Shown here piece after piece: positions 22,997 to 35,200 of a DNA stretch of 64,000 bases. Positions within the stretch are counted from its first letter, which is position 1, and each line of letters opens with the position of its first letter. A program made the position numbers and the translations under genes. Below the pieces are notes generated by a model. That model saw nothing but the letters and a program-made list of their open reading frames with translations. It had not been told where the DNA came from and did not search any database. The stretch lies in assembly GCA_017506865.1 (NCBI GenBank), contig JAFCMP010000168.1:62001-126000 (forward strand), written 5' to 3'. Source of the DNA: Tribonema minus (lineage: Eukaryota > Sar > Xanthophyceae > Tribonematales > Tribonemataceae).

Positions 22997-25900
22997 CCGC
23001 GCGACGACGGGCGCCAGCGACTCATTGACTTGCGGTTGACGTCGTGCGCGTTGCGGATCGGTGGCGTGGCGCCCCTGCCGTAGCGGCACCTGATGGCCGC
23101 CGCTGCACAATGTGCCGCCGGCCGCTGACGCTGCAGTGGCGTGGGAGTGTACATAGGCCTCCGAGTCGTTGACAGCTGCGCAGGGGGGGTGCTGTGAGGG
23201 TACGACCAGCAAGTTGGCGCAGCCGCCGAGCGGAGGGCGATGTGCCTTGCCTCATCATGTAAAGGGATGTACAACGCACAGTGTCTCGTGTCTGCTGTGT
23301 CGTACCACAAAAGTAAAGTATCGAGATTGTTAAAAGCGCTGGCTGCTAGAATAAGTACTGGGGGTTCAGCGCGCTGCGCAGCCGCGCTGCCGCATGCACG
23401 CACACCAGGTGCCGTGATGTGCAGGTTTGCGTACTACGCGTGCGAGCGTGCGCCGCTTTGGGCGTCTCTCGCAGCTCCATTAAATCCGAGTGCTGGCCGA
23501 CTCGGAGCACTGCCATGACTGTGACAGTGCTCCTGCCAAGGCAGCAGCAGTAGTCTTTGTAGACATTGTCCACAGGACCATCGCCATGTGCACGCGTGTG
23601 GGCAATTTAGCTAGCACGTTGGCTGGTCCGCGCAACTCGAGGAGCCAACACACTCGGCGGCAGGTGCTACATCACGGCGTGCATTGCCAGGTGCAACAGC
23701 TGCGGCGATCTACGGCTGCGCATGCAGTGCGCATAACGTCGTGGGGGCTCTTTTTCCCACAGATTACTGACCCCCAAAATGCAAGTCTCTTTTCAGAAGA
23801 AGAGCACTTGAAAAAAAAAAAGCACGTACATTTAATTTTTTTTTTAAAAATGGGTGCTTTTTGAAGTTGTTCAGCAACACAAGCTTATTAATGAATGCTG
23901 GGCCCGTCAGAAGCAGCATGTATCTGTGCAGCAGCAGACTGGCTTGTCTGTCACACAGTGTTGATCTCATTTCTTGCAGCCACTTGTTTGCTGGCCCTGC
24001 CGCAACCACTGGCAGCTGAATCGCTGTTCATTGGGGTGCACTGATGTCCCCAACTTAAATGTTGTGCCTGCTTTCATGACTGCTCTAAAAGCTGTCGACC
24101 TGATGGTAATGATTGTCTTCTCTTTGTTCTGTCGATGGATTTGCATTCTTGGGCTGCTGCTGTAGTCAATTGTGTCTGCCGATCCTCCCTTGAAGAAGCG
24201 GCCAGGCGGATGGCAATTATTAGGGGCTTGCTTGCTGCCTGAAGCTCAGGCTGAAATGCGGAAGAGGTCGTGAAAAAAAGCAAGTGTGCTTGTGTGCATT
24301 GCTGAGCGGTGCTGCTGTGACATCAGGTTGTGACTTTATTGTCGCCTGCAGTTTAAGGCACACCAGGTAATGTCGTCGAAGCACTGAATCGTGATCAAGT
24401 GTGCCTGAGCAACCAGGGTGCTCACTGACAGGGGGTGGGGCCAGCAAACACTGAGTTGCAGAGCAGACGATGACGCAGACGCTGAGTCCTGCAAAGCAGC
24501 CATGTCTGCTCTGATGTCTGTGGACAAGGGCTTTGTATACAACAATCAAGGTCTGCAGGAGCATGACCACATCTGATTTTTTTCCTGCTACTGGTAGTGC
24601 CGTCTGCACAGGTGTTATTATCTGACATCAGAGATGAAGCTTCAGGGACGAATATGTTCGCCTGTCGTATTCAGGTTTTTATTTTTTCACTTTTACCCTA
24701 AAGTGCTGCAACCAGACCTCTGCTTGGTCCAACAAATGCAGTTGGTGTGGACCACCTTTACTTAGAAATGCACCGGGTCTTGTTGTCAGAGGCAGCGCCG
24801 CCATGTATTACATGGTATGTATACAGAAGCATCATCACATCACAGTGCAGCACCACCCCTGAGAATTTCAGTGTATGGCATCAATGCACTTTGAATGCGC
24901 ACGGCGAGGCCCAAACGTGACATCATCAGCGATAGCAAAGCATAACCGTCGCAGCAGGTGGCGGGGTCATCAAGCGGGCTGCGAGACAGGGGTTCTCAAG
25001 GCAGAGCAGCTGATGTGATCAGGCGCAGCGATGGGGGCACGGGTGCACCAGATGAGGCAAAAAGCTGGATGAGGCAAGGCAAGAAGATGCTCAGCAAACA
25101 TATCAAACAAGTTGTCACATGAAGGAGAGGGGATCAACGCAGATGAACAGCAGAGTGTCATTCCTGGCAGGCTCAGTTTTGCATTAATCATTGTTCAGCC
25201 GCTAAAGATAGTCATGAACATTTTACCTAAAATTCTAAAGGTTAACATGCTTTCAAAACGATTCAAAGAGACGTGCAGATCATGCCCCCCCCCCCCCCAA
25301 GAAAGAGTGCATGTGCTGAGCGGCCGTGGAGCAGCGCAAAGCCTGCGCGCTTGAGTCATGGCTGCGTGTCACTGCATCCTCACAACCCGTTAGTACCCCC
25401 GCCCTCAATACGTCTGGACCAGGAAGCGTGCAAACTCTAAAATAAACGCTAGCTAAAGTCGCATGCACGCGCACACGCCTATGGCCCTCGAGACAGATTC
25501 TTAGACCAGACTACCTAGCAGAGTCCGCTACGCTGCCAGGTCCCCTTGCGAAGGCTCTCTCTGCGCAGCAAGGATCCGGCCGCGTGCTTGCCCTCGCAAG
25601 GGAGTCGGACGGTGCCACCACACCAAAACCCTGCTGCCGCCCCGCTGCGCCGCGCTCGCTGACTCGGAGTAACTCCGCAGCTGTGTCAGCCGGCCTCAGC
25701 GCCGCTGCGCCTCATCGCTCAACACAGCGCCGCGCTGCTGGGTGAGCGCCGCGGCTGCCTATTTACACGCGCACTCGTGCGGTGGTAGCACCGCTCGGCC
25801 AGGTAGTAGGTACTCGCTGGAGCTGCACGGCGCGCCCAGGGCGCTGCACGCCCGCCGACAACATATATCACACTAAGAAAGGAACTGAAACGGCCATGAA

Positions 25901-26284
25901 TCTGCGCGCCCGCGTCAGCGCGGCGGCGCTGCGCGCTGAATTCTAACTCGTGTCCTAAACCCTTGCAAAGACGCTGCTGAGGTTGCTGACGCTCTTCAAC
26001 GCGCATGGGACGCCATGCGCTGTTCTCCGCTCTACTGTTCATGATGAGACGCTCGAGGCACATCGCTCTCTCGGTCTGACGGCCGCGGCCGCGCGCTGGT
26101 CGCCTCCTCCGCAGCGCCCTTGCGCAGCTGTTGACTCACAAGCGGCCGCTGCTGAGCCGCAGCTGCAGCGCGGCGCGCAAGCGGCCCCGTCGTCGTATGT
26201 CGCGTGCGACTTGTTGAACAGGGGCACTGTGGCTCTGACCTGTCAGGAGTGTGACTGCGAGTCGCTGACTGGATGACTCGCTCG
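22997..26284. other. Spacer between convergent copies B and C
   Basis: Tail-to-tail intergenic region. I see no protein family or RNA gene. It has AT-rich homopolymer patches at 23805-23870 (A12 and T-rich runs) and 24640-24720. This segment is the centre of the large inverted duplication formed by B and C. Confidence 0.5.
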
Positions 26285-29200
26285 TCACGCAGTCATGGGC
26301 CGTTGCGTACTTGGTCGACGCGTAGTGGGCCTTCGCGTGGTAGGTTTCCGCAAAGTCGGCCTTCTTGAAGTGGGCCGTCGCGTGGTTGGACGGCGCGTCG
26401 TCGGTCTTGAAGTTGGGCGCCGCGTCGTCGGCCTTGAAGTCGGGCGCCGCGTCGTCGGCTTTCGAGTCGTGGGCCTTCGAGTCGTCGGCACGCTCGTTGG
26501 CTGCGGACGGGGAGGCAGACGCAGAGAGCGCCGGCAGCGTCACTGGCTGATCTGGCCTGTCTGAAGCAAGTGCTGCACTTGTGCGTCCGGGTTATGTCGA
26601 CACATGTGCCATGCACGCGTCTCGTTACTTGTATGACATCACGTACCCAGCCACGTGCGTGGCACATGTGTAGACATCACCTGCACGCACGCAATCAACT
26701 TGGATGCCCAGCGATCAGCAGGATGTGCACCGCCGCCTCGCGCTGCGGCAGCTGGCGCAGCAGAGGCTACAACGCACTGCCGGCCACGGCGAGCAAGGAG
26801 CGTGGTAAGTGAACCTCACCCCAACTTCAACTCCACCACAGCGTGGGACATTCAAAGAAGCCCCAGGGTCACCGGTGAGGGTCTGCACCCTTCATCAATG
26901 ATGAAACGTGAGCGAGCAGTCTGGTGTCGCAGAGCACGTTGATGAACCCCGGGGGGGGGGGGGGGGTTGCATGTGCACGGCGTACGCTGGCAGGGGGGGG
27001 GGGGGGGGGGGGCGCTGCAGTCAGACGAGATGCGGAGCTGCGCACCTGGGCGCTTGGCTTGGCGGTCGGCTTGGCGGTAGGTGCGGCAGTCGGCTTGAGG
27101 GTCGTGGGCGCTGCCGTTGGCGCTGGGGTCCTCGGCGCCGCCGTCGGCTGTGAGTTCATAACATGTGGTAATATTCAGAGAAGCAGGTGCATGCTTGAGC
27201 TCTCACGGTCGGGAGCCGGCGCAATCCGCCATCGGCAGACGGCTGGCTGCATGTCATGTCGATCGGTCGGGTGTGTCAGGCCTATTCCTGGCCATACCCC
27301 CAGCCCTCAGCCCTCAGTACCGACGCAGGTGTGTGCACATGGCATCGCGCGCCGTCACAGGCGCACGGTTGAGCTGGAGGGCGATGTGCACACAAGCATG
27401 TCTGTGCCTGAATTGTCACAGTCTGGTAATGATCTGCACAACTTCAGCAGTACGCCCAGGCACGCACTTTGCAGGTGCCGAACTGACGTCGACTGTCGCG
27501 CGCACCTGCATATGCCCACAGAACTGAGCGTTGCTGCCAATGACAATGCTGTGAGACAACAAAACTCCATGCTAATACCCTCAGGCTGTCCATCCGCAGC
27601 GCACAAGATTTCCACACAGAAGCGCACATTCACGACCGCACTGCAGGAGCTCAACAGGCGGGGCTGCGCTGCGCACCTGGGCGCTTGGCCTGGCGGTTGG
27701 CTTGGCGGTTGGCGCGGCAGTTGGCTTGAGGGTCGTGGGCACTGCCGTTGGCGTTTGGGTCGTCGGCGCCGCCGTCGGCTGTGAATTCACGAAGTGCGGT
27801 AATATGCAGGGAAGCAGGAGCGTGCTTGAGCTCACGGTTGGTGGCCGGCGCAGTCCGCCATCGACAGACGGCCAGCTGCATGTCATGTAGAGCGGTCGGG
27901 TGCATCCAGGCTTACCCTGGCCAAACCCCCAGCCCTCAGCCCTCAGCCCCTTATCCCCTACATACAATAGGTGTGCGCGCATGGCCTCGAGCGCCGTCAC
28001 AGGCGCACCGTTGAGCCGCAGCGCCGTGTGCACCTGTCGGTGAGCTCCTCTGTGCCTCAAACTATCGACGATCAGCCATATTAGGTGACAGCGCACAGCT
28101 CAGCTCATGTTGAGGTTGGGTCCTTCGAGCACTGACGTGGCTGTTCATGTTTGCCTGATGGGTTCTCAATAATCAATTCTTCTCTTCTAGCAACACATGC
28201 ACTAGCCGCGAGTCTTGTGTCTGCTTGGGTCCCTTGGTTGTCCATTCCTGGCACGGTGGTGAGCTTAACGCTCTCATTAGGCGAATACAACTTAGAAAAA
28301 TTTACATACATTTAAAGCAGGACAAGCTTAAAAGCGGTAAATTTTTTTTAAAATGTAGGGCAACTTGTCAATATAATATAAGCGGTACAAGCATCGGTAA
28401 GAGTTTCAGTGGTAACCCAAAACGACCCAACTACCACAACTACCACGGTCTGGTAATGATGAACACGCACACAGCCAGGCACCTTGCAGGCGCCGCAATG
28501 AGGTCTACTGACGCGGGCACCTGCGCATGCCCGCAGGCCGGAGCGGTCAACAAGTTGCTGCCAGTGACAATGAACTGCAACAGCCCGACTCCGTCTCAGC
28601 ACTCCGTCCATGCACAGCACACAAAATGCCCACACACAGAAGCGCACGTTCACGAACGCACTGCAGGAGCTCAACAGGCGGGGCTGCGCTGCGCACCTGG
28701 GCACTCGGCGCTGCCGTGGGTTTGGCGCTGGGCGCGGCAGTCGGCTCGAGGGTCGAGGGCACTGCCGTTGGCATTGGGGTCGTCGGCGCCGCCGTTGGCT
28801 GTGAGTTGAATTGCAAGAGTGCGCGGGGAAGTGCTCGCGTGCGTGAGCTCACGACCGCTGGCGCTGCCGCCAACGACACAGCCGCGTGCCATGCGCATCA
28901 ACGGCGTGCATACATCTGCGCTCAGCAAACTATCACGGCGCCCTGAGCTCTGAGCGCCAGTGAAGAGTGCAAAGTTGCATGCTGCTGGCAGTGGCACCAG
29001 GAGCCGCATCGTCGTTTGGCATGCGCCCCTCTGTACATGAAAACAATTGCTCGTGTTGTCAAGTGCCTCGATGGGCGGCGCCATCAGCATCGGCCGCCGC
29101 TGGCAGCGCGCGCGCAAGCCGTCCAAGCCTCGATCAAACCGCAGAAGGTGCGCTTCACAAGGACCCGTGCACTGATGCAGCAAAGGTCGCCTCGCCGCGG

Positions 29201-32200
29201 CACACGCACGCGCCGCAACCTTCAAGCCGCGAACATCAACTTGAAGCCGGCCCCGCACCGTGCGCACCTGTGCTGTCGGCTGCAGCGTCGTCGGCCGTGC
29301 GGTCGGCGACCGCGTCGGCGCCCGCGTCGGCGCCGGTGTGGGCGCCAGCGTCTTCGGCACCGCCGTCGTCGCGGCCACCGCCCACACGCTCGCCGCGTCC
29401 GCCGCGCCGCACTTGTACGACGCTGCGGCGCCGCTGCAGTCGGCGGAGCAGCGCGCGTCGTCCACGACGGTGGCGTCCGCCGCGCGCAGCGCCGCGCCGC
29501 AGACGCACGTGTCACCGCCCGTCAGCGCGGCGTACGCGCTGGTCGCGCTCGCGCAGTGCGCGACGCAGGCCGACGGCGTCATGTTGTCTGCGGTGAGTGG
29601 TGTGGTGGGATCGGCGAGGAGGTCGTTGGCCACGTTCATCTGTGGTGTCGCGCGCGGGTGGGGGGGGGGGGGGGGGGATTGAGCCCATGCCATCTGCGAA
29701 CAGGCGCATTTCAGAAGGGCAGAGCCTCACGAAAGGGGATGGGATGTGTGGCGCATGTAGTACCGGTGTGCAGCACACGTTGTTGCGTGCGCAGCGATCG
29801 ATCCAGAGCCTTCGATGCCTGAAAATTGATGCGACAGGGATCATTGACGTCGTGGACAGAGCACACAGCGAGCGAGCGCCACCAGGGTCGAGTGCTGTGG
29901 TGGATTGCAGAGCGATGCGCAAAACCGCCGGCTTGTGAACCCCAGCAGAGCACTCACATTTGCCCCGTCGAAGCAGCCGACGTACGCGCCGCCGGTGCGC
30001 GCGGGCGCGTCCACCGGCGCGCCGCCGCCGTCCGCGCACCGCCATCCCGCCGCTGCGACGTCAAACGCCGCCGACCCCCGCCCCAGCGGCACCGTGAAGG
30101 CCGTCGCGCACCCCGCAATGCGCAGCTCGTAGGTCCCCGGCAGCGCGGTGAAGAGGAGGTGACTCTCCCCTGTGGGTTCGCTGGAAGCGTTGTCGTCATT
30201 TGGTGCGGCGGCGCCGGCAGCGAGCGGCTGCGCCATCTGAGTCGAGTTCCACTCGCCGTGGACGAGGCCTGCAGCGCCGAGGATGCGCTGGCCCGCCAGG
30301 TACACAAGCTTGTAGGCAGCGTTGGCCAGCGAGGAGGAGGGCTGGCCCTGGATGTCGGACCAGCTGCACGGGACAGGCGTGCGGACACGCAGTCTGGAAG
30401 TCAGAAGGCGTAACATGCTGCACAGCAGTAACTGGGCTTGGTCGTGATGTTGAGGGCGCAGGTGCTGACGACGGTCAACAGTCTGAGCCAAACAAAGAAG
30501 CCACGCGGGATGTAGTCGGGCGTGAGATGGCTCACATGCATGCAATGACTAGCACCGCAGAGATCACCATCGCAACACCAGATACAGTGGTTTTCTGGCC
30601 ATGTCGACTGCATCTTGTACACAAGTGCAGAATCTGCATCCCTCGTCATCAAACATGGAGTCAGGCGCTGGAGTCTGGCGAGCGAGTAACATTGCACAAC
30701 TGCACAGGAGCATGAAGTATGTGGCTAATGCAATTTTCCTCTAGGGTGTACTGGCGCGCAATGCTGGGTTGAACTGGCAGGCCTGCGTAACGTACACCAT
30801 GCGCAGTACACGTGGCATTGACTCATTCTATATGCTCATTCATTGCTGAGGAGCTGCGACTCTGTACGTGACACGTGCACACTTGCCACACTCAATCGTT
30901 CAAAGCCTGCAATCCGCCGTTCAGCACCACGCGCGTGCCGGCCTTGCGAGCACCGTACTGCCGGCATGATCAACTCACAAGCCGACCAAATCTCTGCCTG
31001 CAGTCAGAAGCCACAATGAGTTCTGCCACTTACGACCACATGAGGAGCCCGTCGACAGCGGGGCTGGCGAACGCCGCCCTGTAGAACGTCTCGTACCCAT
31101 CCGCGCGCTGCTCCTCGTTCAGATCCTGCTCATATGAATGGGCACGGGGCGAAGCTCAGCAATGCGCTCGCAGGGAAGGGAGCGAACAAGATCAAATCTG
31201 CAGAGGGCTGAAGTATGGGCCTGTGTGCACAGCACTCCAGCTGCAGCAACCGTACGCCCACCACAGCTGAGCACTGAGCGCATTGTTGAGCGGTGTGGAC
31301 CCTCCGGATGCCAAAAACATGAAATGATTTGGTCCCGCGCCCGGTCCCACGCAGCGCACATGCCTGGGGCCAAGGGGAACGGACGCTTGTGCCCCTCTCA
31401 TGCACGCCATCGTCACGGGTGGCGCCGTGTGCACTTTAAGTACGTGATAGCGTTGCAACGACGTTGCCTGCTTGTGCGTTTGAGTTCACAAACATCTACC
31501 TTTGGCATAGCAAGTTGACCCAAAACGCGCGGCGCTTCCCGAAAGCAGCGAGTACATCTGGTTCTGCAGCCGTGTGCGTACTACCACGGTGACCATCATC
31601 ATGATCGTCAATACAACACTACCAGTGATAAGCATGCAGCGTTAGCACTGCCGCTGCGTGGCGTTGCCAAGCACTGACTCCAGAAGAACACTACCAGTTA
31701 TAAGCATGCAGCGGTGGCAGCACTACTGCATGCCGAGCACTGACTCTAGAGCACCGAGTCACTTGCCTGCACGTCCAGTTCTGTAATCCACATCTTCCTC
31801 TTGGCGGCGGCGAGCGCCTCGCGCGACGCGGAGCCGTCGAACGGCAGGCCGTTGATCGCTGCCACGGCGTGGCTGAACCGGTCCATCAGGTTGAAACCGC
31901 AGATGGACTTGCCGGTCCTGACGTGCGCCTGGCTGCCCATCGCCGTCGCCGCCGGCAGCGCGAGCATCTGCTTCACTAGGCTGCTCAGCGCGTTGCTCTT
32001 GCCGCACGCCTGCGACGCGCGCGCGCGACGCGTCACGTGCGAGCGTGGGCGGCGCAACAGCAATTCAGCCACTCTCTTCATTGCGCGCACATGCCAGACG
32101 GGGACGGCGACGCGGTGAGCTCGAGCGTCTGTGTGTGTCGCGGTTGCGGTGCACACGGCGCCTGTGATAACACATCTCGGTTCCCAGGGGCGTGCAGTTC

Positions 32201-35200
32201 AAGTCGCAGGGGGGTAAGCAGATTGCTCGAGTGGCATGTGGCAGCGCATGCGCATGCATGCTCCGCTCGCGTGGCGTGCCAGCGCGCTCAGGGCTGGCTG
32301 CCGCTCGCATGCATGGCACGTCATTGGAGATTAGGGCGCATGTTCTGGCGCTTGGAGCCCTGCTGCTGTGAGTGTGGCAAGGGCTGCCCGGGATCTGCAC
32401 GCGCGCTGCGCTTGGGCTGAGTGAACGCCGCAGTGCGCTGCTGTGGCGCGCGTGTGGAGAGTCCAGCGGCGTGAGCAGCAGTACGCACCACTTGAGCACT
32501 TCCTGTCTGCGGCAGTGCTCATCATTCAATGCTCAGGCGCGGCGTACTATAACATAACCCCATCTAACCCCATCGTGAACCCTAACCTACTATCAAAGCG
32601 CTGCAAGCACACCAGGTACGCATCTGCAGCCGCCCCCCTGGCATTGAATCCAGCGACCCATATACCAAGATAATCGCACCAGTAGATTGTGGGTGCTGTC
32701 TGTGAGCACTGCTTGAATGCGCAAGCTGCACAGTGTATCACAACGTCTTTGATACAAAGCCTGGAGCTGCCTGCATCTGAGAGACCGTAACATGAGAGGG
32801 CAGCACGTTCAAGGCACGCGCCGTCGGTGTGCTGCAGCCATCCGCCATGGAGCAGCGAGGGTTGCAGCAGCAAGCCTGCTGGTCGCGCCAGTGGCGCCTG
32901 AAGCGTGCTCTGTGCGGTGACGACGTGCATGTGCATGCGCACATGACTGTTGCACCTGATGCGACAGAGCTCCAGCGCATGTGTCGTGTCTTAACCCTAC
33001 ACTTGAAGTCAGCAGCAGCGAGCAGTCGGCGCTCACCTCCGTCATGCAGTAGTCGTTGGTGTGCAGGCGGGAGCCGGGGATCAGGTACGCCATCTGGGGG
33101 GTGGGGGAGGGGGGGGGGGGGGGCGTTGGGCACAGAGCGGCGTCTCAGGCATCGTGAGAAGAATTTCACGGTAAGCCGGCCATGCCTGCTGCCGCACAGC
33201 GATCAAGGCGATGCTTCCTCGACTACAGGCATGATCACCGAGCGCCTGATGCGGGAGAACTGGCCACACTGCATGGCTCCCTGCACAGGGGGCGCCGCCG
33301 CTCTCACGCGCACCCCATGGGCGCCGCTGCTGCAAAGCAGCCAGCCGCCTGCAGGCCAGGGCTTAACCGCTCTTGTATTTCATATGCTGTGACCGCTGCT
33401 GCAGCAATGCGTGATGCGGCGGCGGCTGCGAAAACTGCTGCAGCAACGCGTGATGCGGCGGCGGCGGCGACGCGACTCACCGCGCTGTACATCCACGTGT
33501 GGATGTCGACGTCCTTTGGCAGCTTCATGCCGTCGGGGCACGCATCCGCGTAGTCGCACATGCATGGCGACGCGGCGACGCCCTTCGCATCGCGCACGCT
33601 GGTGTCGCATGGCAGACGGCTCGTGAAGAAGTTGCCGTGCAGCATCTCGTTGTTGACGTCGTAGTTGTCGAACTGCGGCGCACGTTGCGCGCCGAGGGGG
33701 GGGGGGGCACGGGGCGTGGCCCAGCGGTCAAGCGCAACTGGTGAGCCGATGGGACGTGATGACTCCCTGATGTGTGACCAAGAGTGCGCTTGCGCAATGA
33801 CGTCGTGCAGGGTGCACATACGGATGAGATTGAGATCATACAATCGTGGGGGGGGCTAAGCCCGAAGATGCTGAACCAGCAAGCGACGAGCGCTGTGCAG
33901 CTGCTCATTCGGAGTGCACGCGGGTCGGGGAAGGCGCTTCACAAACGCTGGAGCTTACTACAGCAGACAGAGAGAGAGGGTGACAATTAAAAGGCAAAGC
34001 CGCCGCTTCACAAGCACCCGCGACAATCAGACCTTTGCCACGCCGACGCAATTGCGAACATCGCCATAGCGCAGAACCGCGGCAGACGTCGTTGCGCCGC
34101 CGCAACTGGCATGCACAAGGCACAGTGCGAAACCGCTGATGCGCAACGTTACCAGGCTCCCCACGCGCATCTAAAAAAACGTACTTCGAGGTACTTGAAC
34201 GAGGCAGCGCACTCACGATGGTGGCGTAGCGCAGGTCGAACTCCTTCATGCGGCGCCAGATGGCCCACTGCAGCGAGCCCTCCTTGCCGTCGGCGGCGAG
34301 GTCCGGCAGCCACGCGGGCTGCTTGGCGGCGACCTCCCAGTAGACGGCGTGGCCGCGGTAGCCGAGGCCGAGGTGCCTCACGGCGGCCGTCATCGCGTCG
34401 GTGAGCGGGTTGTACACGCCGCTCTGGGGCTCCTGCTGGTGCCACTGCGATGGCGGTGGGGGGAGAGGCCACGCGCGCGTGCGGGCACGACGCGGGGGCG
34501 TGGGTAAGCTTGAAGGTGTCGCTGTGCGCTAGCTGCCGGGATGGCGTGATGCTTCGCCGAGCCGCAGCAGCAAGGCAGCGCTGTAGGTGGGCATGCGTCG
34601 GCTCTGGTGGAGCCATGCAGCGCACGCGCTGCGCCAGCAAGCGCTGTACTGCGGACGCACTGAGCACTGCTCTACGACGCCAAAGACTGGGGGGCTGCAG
34701 CAGCCCACCGTTCTGCAAGACCACTGCCGTACTGTTTCAGGCATACAGCTCACGCTTACTCCCCTCGCTCTCCGGAACGCTACATCAACATCATCACGGA
34801 GGCGTGCGTCAAGCCTCAAAGCTGCGCATTGAACTTTGAAGGCAGTTCGCTCCAAGGCGGGCAGGCGCAGAAGCGCTGGAAAGCGCAGAAGCGTTGGAGA
34901 GCGCAGCAGTCCGCTAGTGTGCGCAGTTGCAAATCCGCATCTATCATTTTCTGCCGCTGTAAGGGCGACCGCCATTGTTTGCGCAACAATCATCGCAGAA
35001 TACTGAGAGGAGTGCACTCTGGCTCAAGTGCCTGAGCTCAAGCGGGCAGTGGCACCCTAGCGCAGTGGTAACCCTAACCCTGCACCACATCCCCTCACCC
35101 CCCCCCCCTTCGCCACCATCTTCCCCTGCGCACCCACCCACACTTGCATCTGATGCAGGCTGCACATCTCACCTTAACGCCAAACTCAGGGACTGCTCGC

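Noticed and set aside
28205-28320. Second plastid insert in the AT-rich patch of copy C
   Set aside because: Translations such as VNFSKLYSPNESVKL did not match any plastid protein I know; kept only as an AT-rich patch.
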